Origin: Rossellomorea aquimaris TF-12
GTDB taxonomy: Bacteria; Bacillota; Bacilli; Bacillales; Bacillaceae_B
NCBI RefSeq assembly: GCF_001648555.1
Contig: NZ_LQXM01000026.1
Span: 1-64,000 of the forward strand
DNA length: 64,000 nucleotides
Direction: 5' to 3'
Position 1 is the first letter of the stretch. Each line of letters opens with the position of its first letter. Both the position numbers and the translations under genes were made by a program. The notes under the pieces were generated by a model, which saw only the letters and a program-made list of their open reading frames with translations, had not been told where the DNA came from and ran no database searches. Positions 52,219-60,144 of this stretch are shown piece after piece.

Positions 52219-52522
52219 TACAGTCGTGTGGATGATTGTTGGAATGGCGGTTGTTACGTATATTCCGCGAATGCTTCCCTTCCTTGTTTTTAAAGGAAAA
52301 GAACTTCCACCCTTTATTCAAGGGGTATTAAAGAACGTTCCCTTTGCTGTATTGGGAGCGCTAATTTTTCCAAGTATTTTATTGATCCAAGAGGGAAATC
52401 TAATGTTTGGAGTAGTCGGGACCGCATCGGCATTTGCCATTGCTTTTTTAGGTGCCAATGTTATGATCGTTGTCATCGGGGCGATTTCCGTTTTGTCCCT
52501 TTATTCGTTATTCTTAATGTAG
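52211..52522 (+). CDS. azlD: AzlD family small subunit of the branched-chain amino acid exporter
   Basis: This 103-residue protein has three or four hydrophobic segments and the family motif VVTYIPRMLPFLVF near residue 15. Its ATG at 52211 follows AAAAAAGGGGG inside azlC, which indicates coupled translation of the two subunits. A terminator follows. Confidence 0.9.
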   Translation: MNSTVVWMIVGMAVVTYIPRMLPFLVFKGKELPPFIQGVLKNVPFAVLGALIFPSILLIQEGNLMFGVVGTASAFAIAFLGANVMIVVIGAISVLSLYSLFLM

Positions 52523-52529
52523 AGTGTTA

Positions 52530-52557
52530 GTCACGATTCTTTCGTGGCTTTTTTTGA
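52530..52557 (+). terminator. terminator of azlCD
   Basis: AGTCACGA / TCGTGGCT with a TTCTT-like loop is followed by TTTTTTT. Confidence 0.85.
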
Positions 52558-52597
52558 TTGGCGTGATGTTGGGGGGAGTGTGTCGAATTTTATAGAA

Positions 52598-52717
52598 TGG
52601 CAGATATATTGAAATAATGGCAGATAAAAAATAATTATGGCAGATATAATGAGAATACGGCAGATATTTTTCCATTTTGGCATGTAAATCCGTAAAACGG
52701 CAGATAAAACATTCTCC
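52598..52717. repeat. six-copy 20-bp tandem array (GGCAGATA type)
   Basis: The core GGCAGATA (variant GGCATGTA in copy five) begins at 52599, 52619, 52639, 52659, 52679 and 52699, exactly 20 bases apart each time. The base before it is T or C, and the ten bases after it are variable and A/T-rich. The layout equals that of the array at 45473-45593. It lies between the azlCD terminator and yhfN. Confidence 0.88.
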
Positions 52718-52806
52718 ACTAATTAGAATCCCCGTATGATGTGTTTAAGTTCTAAATGATAGGACAAGGTATTACATATAGTATAGAAGAAGATAAGGGG
52801 GGAAGT

Positions 52807-54078
52807 ATGTTGGTTAGAAAATGGGCGTTTCGATCTGTACTAGCTTATTTGCTATTAGGCTTATTTTTATATGTGTATTTATTTTTCCTGGCTGATTCCA
52901 CACTACCTGATATGTATAAAGGGAGCAGTGCGGATCCAGCCACTTTTATGAATGATCGTGAACTCATGCTGAGTGAGGAATTTTCAAAGATTAAGAATTT
53001 ATTGTTTTTCTTATCAACACCATATGAGTGGCTGTTTTATTTCTTGATTCTCATTCTTGGGGTTTCAAAAGGGTTTGAAAGATGGGCTAGAGGAACGGTG
53101 AAAAATGGCTTCCTTCAGACAGCGATTTATCTCTTCTGGTTATCTCTTGCTTCATTTGTCGCTATTTTTCCGTTGCAATACATTTCATATAAAGTTTCGA
53201 AAACCTATAATATATCGACTCAAACCTTTTCCATGTGGATGAAAGATGAGTTTACTGATTTCTGGGTGAACTATCTCATGATGTTTATCATCGTAACTGT
53301 TTTATATGGACTGATGAAAAGGTTCAAGCAGCGTTGGTGGCTGGCAGCATGGGCACTGTCCGTCCCATTTACCATTTTCATGATGTTTGTGCAGCCAGTA
53401 TTAATTGACCCTTTATACAATGACTTTTATCCATTAAAGGATAAAGCATTGGAGGAACAAATCCTTTCTCTTGCAGATAAAGCGAAGATTCCAACTGACC
53501 ATGTCTTTGAAGTCGATATGTCGGAAAAAACAAATTCCCTTAATGCCTATGTAACAGGAGTAGGATCCAATTCACGAATCGTCCTGTGGGATACGACTCT
53601 CGAAAAATTAACCGATGAAGAAATTCTCTTTGTCATGGCGCACGAAATGGCTCATTATGTGGAGAAGCATATCTATATAGGCATCGCCATTTATTTGGTG
53701 CTCTCCTTCTTTGGCTTATTCCTTACAGCAAAGCTAATGAGAGGTATAGTAGCCAATTATAAAGATGATATGAAAGTGTCCAGTGTGTCCAGCTTAAGCT
53801 CTCTACCGCTGTTCTTAATGATAACGTCTATGCTATTGTTTACCGTTAGTCCATTTAGTAACTGGATTTCTCGATACGAAGAAACGAGAGCCGACCGATA
53901 TGCCATTGAATTAACAGGTGATAAGGTAGCGGCGATTTCATCCTTCCAGAAGCTGTCTAAAGTAGGGCTGTCGCAAGTGAATCCACCGCTTCTGGTGAAA
54001 ATTTTCCGGTACGGTCACCCAACGATGCTCGAGAGATTAACCATGCTTGAGAAATATGAATTAGAGAAAAAAGAATAA
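52807..54078 (+). CDS. yhfN: M48 family CAAX-type protease YhfN (Ste24-like)
   Basis: This 423-residue integral membrane metalloprotease has about seven membrane segments and the zinc motif HEMAH (in FVMAHEMAHYVEKH), with the third ligand Glu in ISRYEETRADRYAIELTG. The order and type match B. subtilis YhfN. ATG 52807 follows AAGGGGGG; the upstream residues lack a ribosome binding site. Ste24 homologues cleave membrane or misfolded proteins, and bacterial substrates are largely unknown. Confidence 0.9.
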   Translation: MLVRKWAFRSVLAYLLLGLFLYVYLFFLADSTLPDMYKGSSADPATFMNDRELMLSEEFSKIKNLLFFLSTPYEWLFYFLILILGVSKGFERWARGTVKNGFLQTAIYLFWLSLASFVAIFPLQYISYKVSKTYNISTQTFSMWMKDEFTDFWVNYLMMFIIVTVLYGLMKRFKQRWWLAAWALSVPFTIFMMFVQPVLIDPLYNDFYPLKDKALEEQILSLADKAKIPTDHVFEVDMSEKTNSLNAYVTGVGSNSRIVLWDTTLEKLTDEEILFVMAHEMAHYVEKHIYIGIAIYLVLSFFGLFLTAKLMRGIVANYKDDMKVSSVSSLSSLPLFLMITSMLLFTVSPFSNWISRYEETRADRYAIELTGDKVAAISSFQKLSKVGLSQVNPPLLVKIFRYGHPTMLERLTMLEKYELEKKE

Positions 54079-54083
54079 GGAAA

Positions 54084-54121
54084 AAAAGCCTCGTCTTCCT
54101 TCAGAGACGAGGCTTTTTCTT
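54084..54121 (+). terminator. terminator of yhfN
   Basis: AAAGCCTCGTCT / AGACGAGGCTTT with a TCCTTCAG loop is followed by TTCTTTG. Confidence 0.9.
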
Positions 54122-54221
54122 TGATTAGTGTGAGGGATTGACGCTATGAGATAGAGTACAATTTCGGAGATAGGGGTGCCTGGCAGTGGAGAATGATGTA
54201 GAGGTACGCCCCTCAAAAAAA

Positions 54222-54254
54222 GAAACAGCTGACTCGTGTAGGAGTCAGCTATTG
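54222..54254 (-). terminator. terminator of the IDEAL-domain gene
   Basis: On the minus strand, TAGCTGACTC ... GAGTCAGCT is followed by GTTTCTTTTTTT just past the stop codon. Confidence 0.8.
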
Positions 54255-54258
54255 TTGA

Positions 54259-54495
54259 TTATCCGTAGCTAAGGTTGAGTTGGTTTAGTTCATTTGTCAG
54301 TTCCATGAACAATGACTTGTTTTTATTATCTAAGGCGGCATCAATGTCTTTTAAGAGTTTTGTTTTGCGCGTTTTTAGAATGCTTTCATTCAGCACCATG
54401 TCAATGTAAATTTCCAGTACGCTTTTTTCAGTGGACTTTTTCCGGGTCATCGCAGAAGCTTTCATCATTTCGGTATAGGATTTTTTGTTTTCCAT
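54259..54495 (-). CDS. IDEAL domain protein, 78 aa
   Basis: This small cytosolic protein ends with an IDEAL domain (about residues 38-74). The IDEAL signature region reads LLKDIDAALDNKNKSLFMELTNELNQL. The domain is found in several short Firmicute proteins such as YpiB. AGAGGTGATC precedes ATG 54495. It is divergent from comK. The role is unknown, and no direct link to competence can be shown from sequence. Confidence 0.82.
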   Translation of the reverse strand: MENKKSYTEMMKASAMTRKKSTEKSVLEIYIDMVLNESILKTRKTKLLKDIDAALDNKNKSLFMELTNELNQLNLSYG

Positions 54496-54563
54496 ATACG
54501 ATCACCTCTGAATTCTTTTTATTAGTATATGGGGAAAGAAGAAAAAATTCAACCAAAAAATTA

Positions 54564-54578
54564 AATATTCTGAAAATT
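54564..54578. promoter_or_regulatory. CodY box upstream of comK
   Basis: AATATTCTGAAAATT matches the CodY consensus AATTTTCWGAAAATT at 14 of 15 positions. It lies about 50 bases upstream of the comK -35 box, in the divergent region shared with the IDEAL gene. CodY directly represses comK in B. subtilis, which fits. Confidence 0.75.
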
Positions 54579-54629
54579 TTTTTATTCATGAAAATAGTAG
54601 ATTAATTTCTGAATTTTTTAAAAATATTC

Positions 54630-54658
54630 GAGACAACCGTCGAATTTTATGGTATTAT
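54630..54658 (+). promoter_or_regulatory. comK promoter
   Basis: GAGACA (54630-54635), a 17-base spacer and TATTAT (54653-54658) give a sigma-A promoter with a weak -35, about 32 bases before the ATG. The surrounding 54540-54650 stretch is very A/T-rich with several AAAA and TTTT runs, as expected for ComK- and Rok-bound DNA. No canonical pair of ComK AT-boxes could be fixed by eye. Confidence 0.5.
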
Positions 54659-54690
54659 TTTGGAGAAAAATGTAAATGGAGGGCGGATAA

Positions 54691-55257
54691 ATGAGAGGGA
54701 AATCTCGAATTATAGAGGAATATGAAGTTAATCCCCATACGATGATGCTTAAACCAATAGAATACGGATCTAGAACATTTACTGAAATATTAGAAGTGGA
54801 TGATGTTTTAGTGTCACCTTTTAAACCATTTGAAATTTTAAGGAAGAGCTGTGAATTTTTTGGCTCATCATATGAAGGTAGGAAAGAAGGTACTAAAAAG
54901 TTAACGGGAATTGTCTATAAGGCTCCTATCATTGTTAATCCTCAAATGTCTATTTTTCTGTTCCCGACGGTTTCGCCCACTAAACAAGAGTGTGCTTGGG
55001 TTTCACATTCCCATGTACGTCGTTATGATCGATCAAATGCTGGTTTTACAAAAGTTTTTTTTCAAAATCGTCAATCGTGTGATATTCCTATTTCATATAG
55101 TTCTTTTGAGAATCAAATGCTTCGCACTTCTGACTTACGAATCGCTTATTCACAAAGAATATCAGAAATGGAGAGCAAATACACGATGGTCAATACTGAA
55201 GTGAAAAAGGTTAAGACGTTTTATTTGAATAGAAATAGTAAGACATCCGATGCGTGA
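54691..55257 (+). CDS. comK: competence transcription factor ComK
   Basis: This 188-residue protein is the master activator of DNA uptake genes. The family region YGSRTFTEILE, SCEFFGSSYEGRKEGTKKLTGI and KAPIIVNPQMSIFLFPTVSP and the CAWVSHSHVRRY motif are recognisable. The length is near that of B. subtilis ComK (192 aa). GGAGGG precedes ATG 54691. The CodY box upstream and the neighbouring yhjD gene match the known setting. An intact comK suggests that competence is at least potentially encoded. Confidence 0.93.
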   Translation: MRGKSRIIEEYEVNPHTMMLKPIEYGSRTFTEILEVDDVLVSPFKPFEILRKSCEFFGSSYEGRKEGTKKLTGIVYKAPIIVNPQMSIFLFPTVSPTKQECAWVSHSHVRRYDRSNAGFTKVFFQNRQSCDIPISYSSFENQMLRTSDLRIAYSQRISEMESKYTMVNTEVKKVKTFYLNRNSKTSDA

Positions 55258-55269
55258 GAGTAGTTTTAT

Positions 55270-55659
55270 TCACGCTTCTTTTGTTGAATCAGATGTCGGC
55301 TTCATTAATCTTCGGTACAAATAATGTCTCATTAATTCCTCTACACGGTTTCTTAACCTCGGATTAAAATAATTATGATGCTCTTCATATCCTTTGTACA
55401 AAAACATGTACATCGTAAAGGCATCATCTGACTGAATTCTTTCTACCTTCATTTTATTCACCCTCATATACTTTTTTACATGAGCTAATTCTCCTTGTAT
55501 GACTTTCATCGTTTCTTCAATTAATTCTAAATAGGGTCTTTTTAATTTAAACGGACTGCTATCAACAATTTGCATATCTCGGTTTAAAATCGTTAACACC
55601 ATAGGGAGATAAATAGCTTGCTCAAGGATGTTACGGTCATTTTCTGGAATTCTGGTCAT
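55270..55659 (-). CDS. yhjD: YhjD family protein
   Basis: This 129-residue, mostly helical, basic cytosolic protein begins MTRIPENDRNILEQAIYLPM and has FKLKRPYLELIEETM. I match it to YhjD mainly by memory of that start and by its convergent place next to comK, as in B. subtilis. No catalytic motif is seen. AAAGGAG precedes ATG 55659. Function unknown. Confidence 0.7.
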   Translation of the reverse strand: MTRIPENDRNILEQAIYLPMVLTILNRDMQIVDSSPFKLKRPYLELIEETMKVIQGELAHVKKYMRVNKMKVERIQSDDAFTMYMFLYKGYEEHHNYFNPRLRNRVEELMRHYLYRRLMKPTSDSTKEA

Positions 55660-56021
55660 ATGAAAAGGCTCCTTTTCACTTTGATATAGAACGTGTGTTC
55701 GTATTTATATTCTACGTTGAATTCAATTTACTTTCAATAGGGAAAGTTGTTAGAATGTGATTTTGTTTCTATTATGAAGGTCAGAGGTCTTTTTTATCCC
55801 TGGATTATTTACAGGTGATTTTTTGAGAGGCTTTTTCTTAAGGGTGTTTTAGTAAACTTTATTGCTTTTGAAAAAGCGAGTAATAGTTGATTTCCACAAC
55901 AGGGATCACCCTCAAGGAGTGAATCCAACAATTTCATTTATCAGAACTTTATCCATAAAGGATATGCATTGATAACGTCGAATACAATAACGTGAGTGTT
56001 AGAAAGGAAGGAATGTATAAA
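55660..56021. other. intergenic region with repeat remnant
   Basis: This divergent region of about 360 bases between yhjD and the S9 peptidase contains GTAAACTTTATTGC ... GAGTAATAGTTGATT (55852-55900), a remnant of the flank of the dispersed repeat seen at 20652 and 35445. Promoters must lie here but are not obvious. Confidence 0.5.
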
Positions 56022-57995
56022 ATGAATCATAAAGGAATTGAAATCAACGATTTATATGAATTAAAAGCTATATCCGACCCAAGACTTTCTCCTAATGGAG
56101 AGGAAGCCATTTTCATTCAAACGATGATGTGTGAGGAAAAGAATGAATATTTCTCACATTTACATAGCATAAACATAGAGAGTAAGCGTATCCGTCAGTG
56201 GACTTTCGAAGAACAAAGAATATCCTCGCCAAGATGGTCTCCAGATGGGAAAAGGATTGCCTTCATATCCAATCGTTCAGGAGTGAATCAACTCTATGTC
56301 ATTCAGTATGACGGAGGAGAGGCTGAACAACTAACTGAATATAGAAAAGGAGTTTCCAACCCAGTCTGGTCTCCATGTGGAGAGCGAATTGCTTGCTCCA
56401 TTCGATTAGAAGAAGGGGAGGTTATTGAATGCAATGAAGAGAAAGAGGAAAAATTGAAGCCTTTTGTTACCTCTTCTATGAAATATAAAACAGATGATCG
56501 AGGCTTTCATGACAATTGCTACGCTCAGTTAGCAATTGTTGACGTTAAAAAGAAAGAATTAAAGAGACTAACAAATGATCAACATGATTATTCAATGCAT
56601 TCCTGGTCCCCGGATGGGAAATACATCGCATTTTCAGCGGATTTGAAAGAAGAGAAAGATTTCTCCTTTCAATCAGATTTATATATTTTTGATCTTGAAA
56701 ACAATAATCAAAAGAAGGTGAATCCAGGAGAAGGATATTATGGTGGGGCGAGCTGGTCTTATAACGGAAGGTACCTGGCTTACGTCGGTCATAATCGAGA
56801 ATTCGAGAATGCTACACACAATAAAGTATGGTTATATGAGATGGAGTCAGATCAATCTGTTTGTCTTACAGAAGAAATGGATGTACCAGTAGGGGATTAT
56901 CTCAATAGTGACAGTATCCAAGGCTCTTCACAAGCTGGAATTGTATGGTCAAAAGACAATGAAAGTCTATACTTTCTAGCTTCTGATACTGGAAATACGG
57001 TTCTTTACTATGGGCATATTGAAGGAGCTATCTACCCGGCATTATTACAGGAAGAGCAGCATGTATATGGATTTGATTTTGATTCAGAACGACAATTGAT
57101 GCTAGTAGCAATGAGCAAGCCGACTGAACCTGGCGAGTTATATACTCTGCATGTTCCAACAGGGAAACTCGAAAAACTTACGAACCTGAATGGGAGTTGG
57201 CTAGAACAGAGAGAATTGTCTTCACCGGAAACTTTTATGTACAGCGGTTCCAAAGATTGGCCAGTGCAAGGGTGGATAATGAAGCCGGTCGGTTACGAAG
57301 AAGGAAAGAAATACCCTCTTGTCGTAGAAATACACGGCGGTCCACATACTATGTATGGAAACACATTCTTTCATGAATTCCAAGTTCTGGCTAGTAAAGG
57401 ATATGCCGTTTTATATGTCAATCCAAGAGGAAGTTACGGGTACGGACAAACGTTTGTCGATGCAGTAAGAGGCGACTATGGAGGAGGAGATTACGAAGAT
57501 ATCATGAAGGGAGTCGAATATGCCCTAAAAGAATATTCATTTATCGATGAATCCCGTTTAGGTGTGACAGGTGGAAGCTATGGAGGTTTTATGACCAACT
57601 GGATTATTGGCCATAGCGACATTTTTAAAGCTGCTGCTACTCAACGGTCAATCAGTAACTGGATTAGTTTTTATGGAGTAAGTGATATTGGCTACTACTT
57701 CTCGGAGTGGCAAATTCAAAAGGATTTAAGTGATGTGGATTCCCTGTGGAAGCATTCCCCCTTAGCATATGTGAACAACATGAATACACCATTGCTGATT
57801 CTGCACAGTGAAAAGGACTACCGTTGTCCCATTGAGCAGGCAGAGCAATTATTTATCGCATTAAAACGCCAGAAAAAAGAAACCAGATTCGTTCGATTTC
57901 CAGAATCAAACCATAATCTCTCAAGGACAGGAAAGCCATCCTTAAGAGAGGCTCGTTTACAAGAAATGCTGGATTGGTTTAAAAAGTATTTATAA
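56022..57995 (+). CDS. S9 family prolyl oligopeptidase-like serine peptidase (YuxL-like)
   Basis: This protein of about 657 residues has an N-terminal beta-propeller with repeated SPDGKRIAF or WSPDG units (residues about 40-370) and a C-terminal alpha/beta-hydrolase domain. The catalytic Ser519 is in TGGSYGGFM, the Asp in HSEKDYRCPIEQ, and the His in ESNHNLSRTG. ATG 56022 gives a length equal to B. subtilis YuxL and follows AAAGGAAGG; earlier starts lie on that site. It is an acylaminoacyl-peptidase-like cytosolic enzyme. Confidence 0.9.
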   Translation: MNHKGIEINDLYELKAISDPRLSPNGEEAIFIQTMMCEEKNEYFSHLHSINIESKRIRQWTFEEQRISSPRWSPDGKRIAFISNRSGVNQLYVIQYDGGEAEQLTEYRKGVSNPVWSPCGERIACSIRLEEGEVIECNEEKEEKLKPFVTSSMKYKTDDRGFHDNCYAQLAIVDVKKKELKRLTNDQHDYSMHSWSPDGKYIAFSADLKEEKDFSFQSDLYIFDLENNNQKKVNPGEGYYGGASWSYNGRYLAYVGHNREFENATHNKVWLYEMESDQSVCLTEEMDVPVGDYLNSDSIQGSSQAGIVWSKDNESLYFLASDTGNTVLYYGHIEGAIYPALLQEEQHVYGFDFDSERQLMLVAMSKPTEPGELYTLHVPTGKLEKLTNLNGSWLEQRELSSPETFMYSGSKDWPVQGWIMKPVGYEEGKKYPLVVEIHGGPHTMYGNTFFHEFQVLASKGYAVLYVNPRGSYGYGQTFVDAVRGDYGGGDYEDIMKGVEYALKEYSFIDESRLGVTGGSYGGFMTNWIIGHSDIFKAAATQRSISNWISFYGVSDIGYYFSEWQIQKDLSDVDSLWKHSPLAYVNNMNTPLLILHSEKDYRCPIEQAEQLFIALKRQKKETRFVRFPESNHNLSRTGKPSLREARLQEMLDWFKKYL

Positions 57996-58008
57996 TGAAA
58001 AGAAGAGA

Positions 58009-58043
58009 CAGCCATTTCTAATTAGAAATGGCTGTTTTTTTGC
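58009..58043 (+). terminator. terminator of the S9 peptidase gene
   Basis: ACAGCCATTTCTAATTAGAAATGGCTGT is a perfect palindrome followed by TTTTTTT. Confidence 0.92.
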
Positions 58044-58287
58044 AGTTATTCTCCTAAATCGTACGAATAATTATCATCCTAAAACACATATTCACTCCAA
58101 AATATACAAAACCTACTGCTAAAAGGTTTAGTTTCTCATCCATTAGGAAAAGGTTGTAATACTTATCCAAGCGTAACATGTTAACAAATATGGAAATCTT
58201 CAACGGTTGTGATATGATGAAAATAGAAAGCAACGATAGGATGAAATGAGTTTAATGTTCATGGTCGTTTAAGGGGAAGCATATAAT

Positions 58288-58929
58288 ATGGATATTAATG
58301 CGATAAAAGATTGGTTCACATTAGAAAATATTATGGATTTAATCCAGCAATACCGAGCGATTGGACCGATACCAGGTATATTATTGCCTATGCTGGAAGC
58401 ATTTCTCCCATTTTTGCCGTTGTTTGTATTCGTCATGGCAAATGCAAATGCCTTTGGTTTATGGTGGGGATTTCTCTTTTCGTGGATTGGAGCTTCTGTC
58501 GGAGCATTAATCGTTTTCCTATTAGTGAGAAAATATGGTGAGACACGAATTTTCCGCTTTATCAGAAGGAATCGTCAAGTAAACCGGTTAACTAAATGGG
58601 TAGACAGGCATGGGTTTGGTCCATTATTTCTCCTCTTATGTTTTCCTTTTACGCCATCAGCTGTTGTAAATGTCGTAGCAGGATTATCAGGGATAAGCAT
58701 TGCTCAATATATGCTTGCAGTATTAACAGGGAAAATGGTGATGATTTTCACCATAAGCTTTATAGGGTATGATATTATATCATTAATAAAACAACCAATA
58801 CGAACAGTCATTGTAGCTGTCATTATTTTTGTTTTGTGGATTGTAGGGAAACGGATTGAAATTCGTTTGAATAAAAAAGTAGAAACTGATCAAAGAAATG
58901 ACCGGAGAAAGCAGGAGGAATCAAATTGA
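58288..58929 (+). CDS. TVP38/TMEM64 family membrane protein (YhjE-like)
   Basis: This 213-residue protein has four or five hydrophobic segments and the family motifs AFLPFLPLFVFVMANANAFG, GASVGALIVFLLVRKYGE and CFPFTPSAVVNVVAGLSGI. It is related to DedA-type proteins, which in part flip undecaprenyl phosphate or lipids. AAGGGGAAG precedes ATG 58288. The signal peptidase gene overlaps its 3' end by four bases, the same pairing as yhjE-sipV in B. subtilis. Confidence 0.85.
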   Translation: MDINAIKDWFTLENIMDLIQQYRAIGPIPGILLPMLEAFLPFLPLFVFVMANANAFGLWWGFLFSWIGASVGALIVFLLVRKYGETRIFRFIRRNRQVNRLTKWVDRHGFGPLFLLLCFPFTPSAVVNVVAGLSGISIAQYMLAVLTGKMVMIFTISFIGYDIISLIKQPIRTVIVAVIIFVLWIVGKRIEIRLNKKVETDQRNDRRKQEESN

Positions 58930-59486
58930 GAGAAGAGATTAAAAGAGAAGGACTGGAATGGATAAAAGCCTTAGGAATTGGATTAATTATTTTTATCATC
59001 ATTCGAACCTTTCTCTTCTCCAACTATGTAGTCGAGGGCGAATCAATGATGCCAACGTTACAGGATGGAAATAAATTAGTGGTGAATAAAATAGGATACC
59101 AAATCGGAGAATTAAATCATTTTGACGTGGTGGTCTTTCATGCCAATGAGAATGAAGATTATGTGAAACGAATCATTGGATTACCAGGTGATAAAGTGGA
59201 ATACAAGGATGATAAACTTTATATAAATGGTGAATATTTTCCTGAGCCTTATCTGGAAAAATTCAAGCAGGATTATATTGGGAATAAGCTAACAGGTGAT
59301 TTTACTCTTCAAGAAATTACAGAAGAGCAAACGGTCCCCGAAGGCAAAGTCTTTGTTTTAGGTGATAATCGAAGAGGAAGTATGGATAGTCGTTACTTTG
59401 GCTTTATTGAACAAGGGCAAATCGTTGGAAAAGTAGATTTGCGATACTGGCCTATTAGTGAATGGGACTTTCAATTTAAAAATTAA
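58926..59486 (+). CDS. sipV: type I signal peptidase (SipV-like)
   Basis: This 186-residue membrane-bound serine protease cleaves secretory signal peptides outside the cell membrane. One N-terminal membrane segment (residues 13-32) is followed by catalytic Ser40 (VEGESMMPTL) and Lys81 (DYVKRIIGLPGD). The C-terminal box is LGDNRRGSMDSRYFG. A TTG start at 58926 with GCAGGAGGAA upstream is used. The symbol rests on place after a YhjE-like gene; the sequence alone could suit any Bacillus Sip. Confidence 0.85.
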   Translation: MREEIKREGLEWIKALGIGLIIFIIIRTFLFSNYVVEGESMMPTLQDGNKLVVNKIGYQIGELNHFDVVVFHANENEDYVKRIIGLPGDKVEYKDDKLYINGEYFPEPYLEKFKQDYIGNKLTGDFTLQEITEEQTVPEGKVFVLGDNRRGSMDSRYFGFIEQGQIVGKVDLRYWPISEWDFQFKN

Positions 59487-59488
59487 GG

Positions 59489-59537
59489 ATGAAGAGAATT
59501 TTGTTCAGTGATGGATACTGAATGAAATTCTCTTCGT
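59489..59537 (+). terminator. terminator of the TVP38-signal peptidase pair
   Basis: GAAGAGAATTT-GTTCAGT / ACTGAAT-AAATTCTCTTC forms a long stem with small internal bulges after the stop codon. No strong T-run follows. Confidence 0.7.
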
Positions 59538-59571
59538 GCATGAGAGGGACTAACAGAATGGAATAAAATAA

Positions 59572-59605
59572 AAAACCACAAAGACTATTCTTTGCGGTTT
59601 TTTAT
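59572..59605 (-). terminator. terminator of the small membrane gene
   Basis: AAAACCACAAAG / CTTTGCGGTTTT with an ACTATT loop has T-runs on both strands. It fits the minus-strand gene that ends at 59636. Confidence 0.8.
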
Positions 59606-59635
59606 TTTATTGCTTTGAGTTAGTTTGCTTACCAC

Positions 59636-59884
59636 CTAACCCCTAGAAATTAGCCAAACGAGCAAGTTTCCGGCGATTATTCCAAATAAACCACTGATAA
59701 CCCCCATTATTATAAGTGCAAGACCATGAGAACGCACATTATAGTCTTTTCTTAGTATAAAACCTATGCCTACGGCAAATGCACCAAAGAAGATGGAGTC
59801 AAAAAAAGCCAAAATGACAGAAATCCAACCAAGTATCAGCAAAATACTTCTTCCTGATGTTTTAATAATCCATCCCCCATTCAT
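59636..59884 (-). CDS. small membrane protein, 82 aa
   Basis: Two or three hydrophobic segments (ILLILGWISVILAFFDSIFFGAFAVGIGFIL and ALIIMGVISGLFGIIAGNLLVWLI) are separated by RKDYNVRSHG. The shape resembles small DUF4190-like membrane proteins. There is no convincing ribosome binding site before ATG 59884; GGGGGATGG lies just inside the frame, so the true start may be a little downstream. Function unknown. Confidence 0.6.
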   Translation of the reverse strand: MNGGWIIKTSGRSILLILGWISVILAFFDSIFFGAFAVGIGFILRKDYNVRSHGLALIIMGVISGLFGIIAGNLLVWLISRG

Positions 59885-60144
59885 ATTTTAGTTGAATCAT
59901 AGGTGTTCGCAAAAACCCATATAATTACTATTATAACATTATATAACAGTATAATTCTCTACTTTTCATGTCCTATTATACCTATGACTGAGTTTTATAT
60001 CGGAACAATAAGTGCTAGAGCAATAGATGGTCTACTTTTCAGATTTTGATGGATTCTTTTTCATTTTTACACAGGTTCTCATCCAGTGCATCTCATAAAT
60101 ATGATAAAATAGTAAGAAAATTCTATTTTTTCGAGGGTGATCGT

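Noticed and set aside
52598-52717. Possible CRISPR array or iteron origin
   Set aside because: The period is too short for CRISPR. Iterons would normally lie next to a replication initiator gene, and none is here.
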